From: UBA1213 sp051880775
GTDB lineage: Bacteria; Bacillota; Clostridia; Oscillospirales; Acutalibacteraceae
NCBI GenBank assembly: GCA_051880775.1
Contig: JBJEOP010000030.1
Span: forward strand, 1-64,000
Length of the DNA stretch: 64,000 nucleotides
Direction of reading: 5' to 3'
The translations under genes and the position numbers were made by a program. Shown here in pieces: positions 55,678-62,497 of this stretch; within the stretch, counting starts at the first letter, position 1; every line of letters starts with the position of its first letter. The notes below the pieces were generated by a model. It saw only the letters and a program-made list of their open reading frames with translations. It was not told the origin of the DNA and searched no databases.

Positions 55678-55704
55678 AAAGGGCGGAAACATTATCCGCC
55701 CTTT
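55678..55704 (-). terminator. Hairpin between scfA and scfB
   Basis: A 10-bp stem AAAGGGCGGA/TCCGCCCTTT is followed on the minus strand by ATGTTTTAATT. It lies 26 bp past the SCIFF stop, so most transcripts probably end here and some read through to scfB. Confidence 0.7.
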
Positions 55705-55729
55705 ACAAAAACGATGTCAAAGTGCAGAA

Positions 55730-55876
55730 TTACTTCTCGCACTTCTGGTTAGCAACTGTGCAGGAAGTCTTGCAGGCTGACTGGCAGGAAGCCTGACATT
55801 CACCGCAACCGCCCTTTACTGCTGACTCTTTGAGATTAGCATTGTTAAGAGTTTTGATGTGCTTTGTTTCTTTCAT
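55730..55876 (-). CDS. scfA: SCIFF ranthipeptide precursor
   Basis: 48 residues with six cysteines at 24, 27, 31, 35, 39 and 46. The leader MKETKHIKTLNNANLKESAV is followed by the core KGGCGECQASCQ, then SACKTSCTVANQKCEK. This is the 'six cysteines in forty-five' family, almost universal in Clostridia. Core cysteines become thioether-linked by ScfB, whose gene follows. The product is thought to be involved in cell-to-cell or regulatory behaviour, but the role is not settled. Confidence 0.95.
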   Translation of the reverse strand: MKETKHIKTLNNANLKESAVKGGCGECQASCQSACKTSCTVANQKCEK

Positions 55877-55989
55877 CGTAAATCACCCTTTCTGAAAAGC
55901 CGCCGCCGAAAACCGATTTTTTTCGACAAAAACGACCGTATATGTATTACATATACTATGATAACACATTCTTCCCGTAAATTCAAACA

Positions 55990-56400
55990 TTATTTTCTTC
56001 TTCTGCGTTTATTTACGCCAAGAACGCCGCCTATTGCACCCGAAATAATCATTACACCCATTCTCAGCAGTGAAACAACGCCGAAAGCATCCCCCACAAA
56101 AGCACTGCCGATAAGCAAAAGCACAACAAACATCAAAAGCGAACATACAGCACCCATTGCAAGGCCGTTATTTTTCTTGACTCTTGCCGAAAAATATCCC
56201 CCGAAAAATGCACCGATACACGCTGTGAATATTGCGACGGGTACAACCATGGCTTCGGGGAAGTTCTGAATTTTAACCAGCAGGAATGTTATAACAAGCA
56301 AAATCAGCATACATATTCCAAAGCCGACAACCGTTCCGACAGCAACCGCCTTTACTGCCTTTGCAACAGTTCCGCTGTTCCGGGATTTGTCACTTTTCAT
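55990..56400 (-). CDS. TIGR04086 family membrane protein
   Basis: 136 residues with four membrane segments (AVGTVVGFGICMLILLVITF first, then three more) and a basic C-terminal tail (NKRRRRK). TIGR04086 proteins are found next to SCIFF genes across Clostridia, as here 113 bp upstream of scfA. The function is unknown. The ATG at 56400 has GGGGG upstream; an ATG seven codons earlier lies inside the site. Confidence 0.88.
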   Translation of the reverse strand: MKSDKSRNSGTVAKAVKAVAVGTVVGFGICMLILLVITFLLVKIQNFPEAMVVPVAIFTACIGAFFGGYFSARVKKNNGLAMGAVCSLLMFVVLLLIGSAFVGDAFGVVSLLRMGVMIISGAIGGVLGVNKRRRRK

Positions 56401-56465
56401 ACTAAGCCCCCACATCAGCATTTTAATAATGTTTATTCATAGGGGCATAAAATTATGTCAGCAAC

Positions 56466-56509
56466 AAAGCTGACCGTCCGCACAACTCCTAACTCCTCAC
56501 TCCTAACTA
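56466..56509. repeat. Intergenic ACTCCTAACTCCTCAC-type repeat with GCTGAC box
   Basis: AAAGCTGACCGTCCGCACAA is followed by CTCCTAACTCCTCACTCC. It has the same layout as 43468-43505 and 49812-49859. Confidence 0.6.
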
Positions 56510-56515
56510 ACAAAA

Positions 56516-56541
56516 AAGGAGTACCAAATCTGATACTCCTT
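56516..56541 (-). terminator. Terminator of yajC
   Basis: An 8-bp stem AAGGAGTA/TACTCCTT is followed by TTTTTTGTTAG on the minus strand, 13 bp past yajC. Confidence 0.75.
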
Positions 56542-56553
56542 AAAAAGCTGTAA

Positions 56554-56970
56554 TCAATTTTTTGCACTCTCGTCGGACTTTTCCTCAGTAAGCTCCTTGT
56601 CTTTTTTGTCACGCTTACTTTCCTTCGGCTTAGGCTGTTTGCCGGGAGTGTCAACGGAAGAAATTGCCCATTTTTTGAAACGCATTTTTGTTTTGTCGCT
56701 TGCTGTTTCAAGAACAAATGTATCGTCGTCTTCTCTTACCGCAACAATTTTTCCCACAATACCGCCGATTGTTGTAACATCGTCGCCGATTTCAATGCTG
56801 TTTCTGAGTTCTTCTTCCTGTTTTTGCTTTTTCTTCTGAGGACGCATAAACAAAAAGTAAAAAACTGCGATAACAACCACCCATATAGCGATTGTACCTA
56901 CCATCTGCCATACACTCGCCTGCTGTGATGCCTGTGCCTGTGACGCCTGGTCAAGCAATGCAAAATTCAT
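56554..56970 (-). CDS. yajC: Preprotein translocase subunit YajC
   Basis: 138 residues: one N-terminal membrane segment (TIAIWVVVIAVFYFLFMRPQ), the family core IGDDVTTIGGIVGKIVAV near 67, and a charged tail. It accompanies SecDF in the Sec system. The ATG at 56970 has AAAGGA upstream; an in-frame TTG six codons earlier is not used. It is 110 bp downstream of tgt, the conserved order. Confidence 0.94.
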   Translation of the reverse strand: MNFALLDQASQAQASQQASVWQMVGTIAIWVVVIAVFYFLFMRPQKKKQKQEEELRNSIEIGDDVTTIGGIVGKIVAVREDDDTFVLETASDKTKMRFKKWAISSVDTPGKQPKPKESKRDKKDKELTEEKSDESAKN

Positions 56971-57080
56971 TATTCTTCTTCCTTTCAAAATAGCGTAATT
57001 ACAGAATTTAAATTTCTGTACCTGATATAATTGACTTTTTTATTATACCAACTTTCAAAATCCGTTTCAAGTGTGAATAT

Positions 57081-58211
57081 TCATATTCTGTTATCAAGAA
57101 CGGAAATATATTTAGTATAAAATTTATCAAATTCATCATTTTCCAACGCTTCTCTGATACGCATAAGCAGGGTATTGTAAAAATAAATATTATGCATAAC
57201 GCAAAGACGCATTGCAAGCATTTCATTGCTCTTAAAGAGATGGCGTATATATGCCCTTGAAAAATTCCTGCATACAGGGCAGTCACATTCGGTATCAAGC
57301 GGTTCTTCGTCAAGAGCATATTTGCTGTTGAACATATTTCTTCTTCCGCTCCAGGTGAATACGTGTGCGTGTCTTGCATTTCGTGTGGGCATAACGCAGT
57401 CAAACATATCAACACCTCTGCGTACCGCTTCAAGAATATTCACAGGTGTTCCTACTCCCATAAGATAGCGTGGCTTATCCTTCGGCATAAACGGCTCGAC
57501 AACTTCAATTATATGATACATCTCTTCCGACGACTCGCCGACAGCAAGTCCGCCGATTGCGTATCCGTCAAGGTCAAGCTCCCGTATTCTTTTCATATGG
57601 TCAACTCTGAGGTCGTCAAAGGTCGCACCCTGATTTATTCCGAAAAGCATCTGCTGTTTGTTGATTGTGGTTTCGAGGGAATTAAGCTCTCTCATTTTAT
57701 CACGGCAGCGACACAGCCAACGGTATGTTCTTGCACAGGAGTTTTTTGTGTAGTTATATTCGGCAGGATTTTCGATACATTCATCAAACGCCATTGCAAT
57801 TGTCGAGGCAAGGTTTGACTGTATTGTCATACTTTCCTCAGGACCCATAAATATTCTGTGACCGTCTATATGCGACGCAAAGGTCACGCCCTCTTCTTTG
57901 ATGTTTCTCAGCTTTGCAAGAGAAAACACCTGAAATCCGCCGCTGTCCGTAAGAATAGGACCGTCCCATCGGGTAAACTTATGAAGTCCGCCGAGCTTTT
58001 TTACATTTTCATCACCCGGATTCAAATGCAAATGATATGTGTTGCAAAGCTGTACCTGACAGCGGAGGTCTTTGAGGTCAAGTGCCGAAACAGCACCTTT
58101 TATTGCACCGCAGGTTGCAACATTCATAAATGCCGGCGTCTGTACTGTTCCGTGAGGCGTAACAAGCTCCCCACGGCGAGCCGAACCGCTTTGCTTTATA
58201 AGCTTATACAT
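57081..58211 (-). CDS. tgt: Queuine tRNA-ribosyltransferase
   Basis: 376 residues. The active-site region LTDSGGFQVFSLAKLRNI is near residue 89, the nucleophile region GIGGLAV appears as YAIGGLAVGESSEEM near 222, and the zinc site CDCPVCRNFSRAYIRH near 310. It exchanges guanine 34 for preQ1 in GUN-anticodon tRNAs. No queA or queuosine-synthesis gene is visible here. Confidence 0.96.
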   Translation of the reverse strand: MYKLIKQSGSARRGELVTPHGTVQTPAFMNVATCGAIKGAVSALDLKDLRCQVQLCNTYHLHLNPGDENVKKLGGLHKFTRWDGPILTDSGGFQVFSLAKLRNIKEEGVTFASHIDGHRIFMGPEESMTIQSNLASTIAMAFDECIENPAEYNYTKNSCARTYRWLCRCRDKMRELNSLETTINKQQMLFGINQGATFDDLRVDHMKRIRELDLDGYAIGGLAVGESSEEMYHIIEVVEPFMPKDKPRYLMGVGTPVNILEAVRRGVDMFDCVMPTRNARHAHVFTWSGRRNMFNSKYALDEEPLDTECDCPVCRNFSRAYIRHLFKSNEMLAMRLCVMHNIYFYNTLLMRIREALENDEFDKFYTKYISVLDNRI

Positions 58212-58249
58212 CAGTCTGCATACACTCCAATTTATTTATCTTGTGGATT

Positions 58250-58978
58250 TTATTCTTTATTTTCAGAAACAGCTTCCTCAGGCTGTTTATCCTCAGATGA
58301 AATCTCAGGATTATATATATTCTTCTCCGAATCTTTCGGCGGTGTAGTAAATTTCAGCGGATTATCGTCCTTGTCAACCAGAGCGGTGAGTGTATTTTCG
58401 TGGAAAACCGCAACCGTTCCGACAGGCATTTCAAGAACCCTGAGTGCTTCCGAACGGAATTTCAAAAATTCGTATGTCGCAATAACGATGTAGTCATCAG
58501 CACTGTGATTTTCTTCGTTAGGGTCATCAAGCAAACCGAAATACCAGCCCGAATCTCCCTCTTTTTCTGCTTCCGTTCTGTTCATATAAACATCCTTTGC
58601 GGTCATTGCCTCTTTGAGAACGAGAACGGTATCCTTGAATGTTGCCGCAAGCGGCTGTACCTTTGCGGTCTGTACAGTTTCAATCTGCATATTCTGTACA
58701 AGAAGTGAAACCGTAACATTGTCGGTTTTGTCATTCATAGGATTTTTCTTATAGTCTGTTGTCTGTACAACCCAGTATTCCTCGCCGTTTTCGTCCTGTC
58801 TTTTATCAAGGAAGAAATATGCCCAGCCAAAGCACATAACAAACTTACCCGTAAAAATATTTGTTTTCTGACTTATCTGAACGAGCGTTCTTACTATTGC
58901 TCCCGCTGCGTTTTTGAGCGGAAGGTCAGCAAACATCTTAACCTTTTTGCCCTGTATCGTTGCTTCAAATGTAACCAT
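58250..58978 (-). CDS. Hypothetical protein, DUF2185-like
   Basis: 242 residues, mixed alpha/beta, with no signal peptide or membrane segment. The stretch SGWYFGLLDDPNEENHSADD, then YIVIATYEFLKFRSEALRVL (about 140-185), resembles DUF2185/Imm33-type domains. The C-terminal tail is acidic. No toxin gene is adjacent. It precedes tgt by 38 bp. The family link is weak, and no function is assigned. Confidence 0.5.
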   Translation of the reverse strand: MVTFEATIQGKKVKMFADLPLKNAAGAIVRTLVQISQKTNIFTGKFVMCFGWAYFFLDKRQDENGEEYWVVQTTDYKKNPMNDKTDNVTVSLLVQNMQIETVQTAKVQPLAATFKDTVLVLKEAMTAKDVYMNRTEAEKEGDSGWYFGLLDDPNEENHSADDYIVIATYEFLKFRSEALRVLEMPVGTVAVFHENTLTALVDKDDNPLKFTTPPKDSEKNIYNPEISSEDKQPEEAVSENKE

Positions 58979-59087
58979 ATTTTATGTCCTTTCATTATTA
59001 AGGATACACAATATCCCATTATTATCAAAAATATTGTATAACAAATTATTTTCTTTGTCAACCGAATTTGTGTTATATGACAGATAT

Positions 59088-59894
59088 TTATTTCTTATTT
59101 TTATCATCACTATTGTAATATTTATTTTTTGCACCAAGCTTAAAGGCAACTATTGCAACAACCGCAACAAGTATGACAGCACCCGCAATAAAATAAAAAT
59201 AATCCTGTTTAAACGAAATATCCGAAACATTTTCGGATAGACTGTATTCGTGGTTTTCGGTCAGGCTGTATTGTGCTGAAAGCGTATTGTCTGAAATTTC
59301 CGGATTTTTTGATTTTTCTGAACTGTCGGTATTTATGGAAGATGTTTTATTTTTTGGTATTTCGCCCTGCGGTTTTGATGTCACCTTTGAATATGAAGTA
59401 TCTGTACTGCTGCCGTTTTGCGTCACTTTCAGCGACAAAGACGGCATTTCAATACATTCAAGCGGTTCTGCGTTTATGTCGCCTGTTTCATAAAGAGAGG
59501 TTTTGAAAATACAGCTTTCACTGTCATTATTCAGCGGTGAAAACCGCAATTTTATAAAGTCCTTAAGGGATTTTGACGAACTCTGCGTATCATTCATATA
59601 AATAATTATAATACGGTTTCCGTGATTTTCATATCTCATATCGTAGTTTTTATATTCATCAGAAAGCCGTGCCGATTTAAAAGTCAGCACTTCATCATCA
59701 AATTCAACGCTTATCCGAAAAACACCTATGTCCGTACTGCTGTCAGCGGATAAATAAAGGTTGAACGATTGTCCCGGCTTTATATTTTCATCGGTTTTCA
59801 GCGAAAAACACACATTTTCTGCCGCCGATACACCTGTTGAAATCATAATAAGTGCCGCAAAAAGCATTGTAACAAAAGCAAAATATTTTTTCAT
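59088..59894 (-). CDS. Membrane-anchored cohesin-like protein
   Basis: 268 residues. A signal peptide (MKKYFAFVTMLFAALIMIST, ending at VSA near 24) leads into one cohesin-type beta domain (IKPGQSFNLYLSADSSTDIG, then FRISVEFDDEVLTFKSARLS) at about 36-150. A Ser/Thr/Lys-rich linker and a C-terminal membrane segment (YFYFIAGAVILVAVVAIVAF) with a basic tail follow. Cohesins bind dockerin proteins on cellulosomes or amylosomes. No dockerin is seen here. There is no sortase motif, so anchoring would be by the membrane segment. Confidence 0.65.
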   Translation of the reverse strand: MKKYFAFVTMLFAALIMISTGVSAAENVCFSLKTDENIKPGQSFNLYLSADSSTDIGVFRISVEFDDEVLTFKSARLSDEYKNYDMRYENHGNRIIIIYMNDTQSSSKSLKDFIKLRFSPLNNDSESCIFKTSLYETGDINAEPLECIEMPSLSLKVTQNGSSTDTSYSKVTSKPQGEIPKNKTSSINTDSSEKSKNPEISDNTLSAQYSLTENHEYSLSENVSDISFKQDYFYFIAGAVILVAVVAIVAFKLGAKNKYYNSDDKNKK

Positions 59895-59897
59895 ATA

Positions 59898-60887
59898 TCA
59901 ACCGCTTTTCTTTTTCCTCTGTTTTACATTTGAAAGTGGATTTGAATTTATTGCCTGCTTTATCTGCTGACTTGAAAGATGGGTGTAAATTTCAGTTGTA
60001 CCGAGGTTTTCGTGTCCGAGAATTTCTTTCAGAACACGAATATCAACATTTCCCTGCTGATACATCAGCGTTGCGGCGGTATGACGCAGCTTATGAACCG
60101 AGTAGCCCTGTGAATCAAGTCCGATTTTTTCAAGGTATTTATATACCATAGCCTGAACGGTTTTGGGACTCATACGTTTTTTAAGCCGGCTGAGAAACAG
60201 TGCATTTTTGTCGATTACACCGTCAACAGGCCGAACCCTTTTGTAAGCCTCTATCGCATCCATACAGGCATCATTCAGGTAAACCACTCTCTCCTTGTCG
60301 CCCTTTCCGAGAAGTCGCAGAGAACGGTCTGAACGGACATCGCCGATATTTATTCTCACCAGCTCCGAAAGACGCATTCCGCAGTTGAGAAACAATGTCA
60401 GTATACAGTAATCTCGCTCTTTATACTCTCCCTCAACGGCGTTGAGAAGTTCAATACTCTGTTCTAATGTAAGATATTTCGGCAATGATTTTGTTTTCTT
60501 TGGTGCGTCAAGCTGTTCTGTCGGATTTTTTTCGAGTTTATTTACTTTAAGCGTCAGATACTTAAAAAAGGTGCTGAGGCTTGATGTTTTTCTTGCACGG
60601 GCACTTGCTTTATTGTGACGCTCACTCATACAGTAATTCATATAATAGTTTATGTCAGTAAATGTTATCTGACGTATGAAATCCGTTGTAATATCATCAA
60701 TTCTGATTTTTTCATCGGGCGTATCCTCGCTTACACAGCCCTTGAATTTCTTCATAAATCTGAAAAATATTCTTAAATCCACATAATATTCATCTACCGT
60801 AAGCTGAGATTTTCCCTTGACATTCTGCATATAATTCAAAAAATCACGGACATCTTCGGGTGCTTCATAGAGATATTCTTTTTTCAT
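59898..60887 (-). CDS. Tyrosine recombinase XerC/XerD-like
   Basis: 329 residues. A SAM-like N-terminal domain is followed by a catalytic domain with the complete set: Arg in NCGMRLSELVR near 173, Lys near KGDKERVVYL, His-x-x-Arg in SVHKLRHTAATLMYQQG near 268, His in GHENLGTTEIYTHLS near 296, and the Tyr in the same motif. It resolves chromosome dimers or integrates mobile DNA. The start has AAAGGAGG upstream. It sits 200 bp from tRNA-Thr, which is a common attachment site, but housekeeping Xer is equally possible. Confidence 0.88.
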   Translation of the reverse strand: MKKEYLYEAPEDVRDFLNYMQNVKGKSQLTVDEYYVDLRIFFRFMKKFKGCVSEDTPDEKIRIDDITTDFIRQITFTDINYYMNYCMSERHNKASARARKTSSLSTFFKYLTLKVNKLEKNPTEQLDAPKKTKSLPKYLTLEQSIELLNAVEGEYKERDYCILTLFLNCGMRLSELVRINIGDVRSDRSLRLLGKGDKERVVYLNDACMDAIEAYKRVRPVDGVIDKNALFLSRLKKRMSPKTVQAMVYKYLEKIGLDSQGYSVHKLRHTAATLMYQQGNVDIRVLKEILGHENLGTTEIYTHLSSQQIKQAINSNPLSNVKQRKKKSG

Positions 60888-61037
60888 GAAAATCCTCCTT
60901 TCAGTTTCATAAATCTTTTTACATTATAACATCTGACTTTTTAGCTGTAAACAATTAAATTATACAAAATCATTTAATTGTAATTTTCGACAATTATCAA
61001 ATGACATTTTTTCACAATTTCAATTTTGAATTTGCTA

Positions 61038-61066
61038 TTGACCTTTGTCTGATTTTATAGTATAAT
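61038..61066 (+). promoter_or_regulatory. Promoter of tRNA-Thr
   Basis: TTGACC, a 17-bp spacer and a perfect TATAAT, ending 31 bp before the tRNA. Confidence 0.75.
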
Positions 61067-61097
61067 ATTAATGTTTTAATTCGGGTAATTCATTTAT

Positions 61098-61173
61098 GCT
61101 GGAATAACTCAGTTGGTAGAGTACCTCACTCGTAATGAGGAAGTCGTGGGTTCAAGTCCCATTTCCAGCTCCA
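61098..61173 (+). tRNA. tRNA-Thr (anticodon CGT)
   Basis: 76 nt with an encoded CCA. The acceptor stem is GCTGGAA/TTCCAGC, the anticodon loop reads ACTCGTAATG with anticodon CGT (reads ACG), and the T-loop is GGTTCAAGTCC. It has its own promoter and terminator. Confidence 0.95.
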
Positions 61174-61190
61174 TAAAAAATCCAGTATTC

Positions 61191-61228
61191 AAGCGGCTTT
61201 CAGGATTCTGAAGGTCGCTTGTTTTTTG
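61191..61228 (+). terminator. Terminator of tRNA-Thr
   Basis: An AAGCG...TTCAG/CTGAA...CGCTT stem at 61191-61220 is followed by TTTTTT. Confidence 0.75.
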
Positions 61229-61274
61229 TGAATTTTCGGGGTTTGGGGATTATTTGGTTCAACTTTTACAGCAA

Positions 61275-61300
61275 AACCGTCTTGATTACTCAGGGCGGTT
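61275..61300 (-). terminator. GTAA-tetraloop terminator, copy 1
   Basis: AACCGcCctGA, GTAA loop and TCaaGaCGGTT on the minus strand, then TTTTG. It is nearly identical to 61836-61861. Its stem starts on the stop codon of the small gene that follows. Confidence 0.6.
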
Positions 61301-61514
61301 AAATTTCATTTTTCTTATAAATTATATTATTTTGCTGTTTATATGGCTTGTCATGCTTTACTTCGCTCAGCCATATTTCAGGTGGTATGCCATCAGGATA
61401 ATCTGAACATTTATGCGACAAATAATCATCATTACAATGCACACAACTATAACACTGAGAAGAAAAAATTACGCTCCAATATGGGTCACTGTCAAACATA
61501 ATATCATCTTTCAT
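61299..61514 (-). CDS. Small Cys-rich hypothetical protein
   Basis: 71 residues. Three cysteines lie in CYSCVHC near residues 21-27 and another in HKCSDYPDGIPPEIWLSE near 36, a pattern seen in many small cytoplasmic proteins of unknown function. The ATG at 61514 has GGAG eight bases upstream. It is the last of four small minus-strand genes beside tRNA-Thr. The function is unknown. Confidence 0.6.
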   Translation of the reverse strand: MKDDIMFDSDPYWSVIFSSQCYSCVHCNDDYLSHKCSDYPDGIPPEIWLSEVKHDKPYKQQNNIIYKKNEI

Positions 61515-61554
61515 AACTCTCACTCCATATATTGAATTTTAAAATTGCTAAAAT

Positions 61555-61719
61555 TTAATAATCAATGTGCAACATATGTCTGCCTGTTCTTTTGAAATAA
61601 TCTTCATCATCTTTTTTTGCTTCTATTTTAATTTCTTTTGGTGCGTTCTCTTTTATCCTACGATTACAATTTTTATCAAGATAAGACCATTTGTCATATT
61701 TATCAAACAACTCAGTCAT
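61555..61719 (-). CDS. Small hypothetical protein (54 aa)
   Basis: 54 residues, MTELFDKYDKWSYLDKNCNR then RIKENAPKEIKIEAKKDDED, with a basic/aromatic C-terminus. AGGAG lies nine bases upstream of the ATG. It shares a NAP-E-IK phrase with the neighbouring 61-residue protein, which suggests a common origin. The function is unknown. Confidence 0.55.
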   Translation of the reverse strand: MTELFDKYDKWSYLDKNCNRRIKENAPKEIKIEAKKDDEDYFKRTGRHMLHIDY

Positions 61720-61835
61720 AATAACTAACTCCTAAAATAATAATTTGTAATTTTTTGGTGCACTTACTTTTTTATCATACTTTTGTTAATACACTAAAAA
61801 AGGAATATAACTGAATTTTCATTCACATGTATCAA

Positions 61836-61861
61836 AACCGTCTTGATTACTCAAAGCGGTT
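61836..61861 (-). terminator. GTAA-tetraloop terminator, copy 2
   Basis: AACCGcTTTGA, GTAA and TCAAGaCGGTT, then TTTTGAT on the minus strand. The loop is GNRA-type. It follows the 61-residue gene by 10 bp. It matches copy 1 at 61275-61300 except for two bases in the stem. Confidence 0.65.
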
Positions 61862-61871
61862 CTGAACACAC

Positions 61872-62057
61872 TTACTTATTATAATAGCCCATTGCTTCCA
61901 TATTTTCTTTATTTTCAAGCTCTTTCCATTTTTCGTATGCTTTTTTTATTTCTTCCGGTGCATTGTCTTTTATGTGTGAACCTTTTACGGTTATTTCAAT
62001 AAAAGGCTTAACCATATCATATAAACGATTAACTTCATCAGAATATATCAACCTCAT
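61872..62057 (-). CDS. Small hypothetical protein (61 aa)
   Basis: 61 residues, helical, charged (KDNAPEEIKKAYEKWKELE). GGGGGTG lies about six bases upstream of the ATG. It is followed by the GTAA terminator. The function is unknown. Confidence 0.6.
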   Translation of the reverse strand: MRLIYSDEVNRLYDMVKPFIEITVKGSHIKDNAPEEIKKAYEKWKELENKENMEAMGYYNK

Positions 62058-62100
62058 ATAATCACCCCCTTATTTTCTCAAATAAACACAACGTAGCAAT

Positions 62101-62262
62101 TCAATCATATCTGTGTTTTTGAGAGTATTCAATAACCTCTTTATACTTTTCAAAAATTTTCTTTTCATCATCGGTAATTTTGATATTATCTTTTAATACA
62201 ACTGAACCGAAAACAAAGTCAATTTTTCCAATCAATTCTTTTGGTGGCAAAATCATTGACAT
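62101..62262 (-). CDS. Small hypothetical protein (53 aa)
   Basis: 53 residues, MSMILPPKELIGKIDFVFGS then VVLKDNIKITDDEKKIFEKY, charged at the C-terminus. GAGGG lies six bases upstream of the ATG; an alternative ATG lies four codons earlier. It is first of the four small minus-strand genes. The function is unknown. Confidence 0.5.
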   Translation of the reverse strand: MSMILPPKELIGKIDFVFGSVVLKDNIKITDDEKKIFEKYKEVIEYSQKHRYD

Positions 62263-62400
62263 ACTAACCCTCATATTCTCTCAAATACAACATTATAAAT
62301 CAAACTTATCTTTATTATAACAACATTTTTTGTAATTGCAATATTCTTCACAGAAGCAGAAAGCAAATGGGTAATTTTTTACTCATCACAAAATACAATT

Positions 62401-62455
62401 ACCCCGTCTGTCGTGCGTCGGTTATGACATTATGACAGACGGGGTGTGTTTTTGT
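62401..62455. terminator. Hairpin terminator between small genes and PASTA gene
   Basis: A perfect 12-bp stem ACCCCGTCTGTC/GACAGACGGGGT (62401-62412, 62434-62445) is followed by GTGTTTTTG on the plus strand. It lies just past the stop of the minus-strand PASTA gene. The T run is on the plus strand, so its direction of action is not settled. Confidence 0.6.
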
Positions 62456-62497
62456 TTTATTTCATATTATGATTGAAAATTTCAGACAATAATATTA

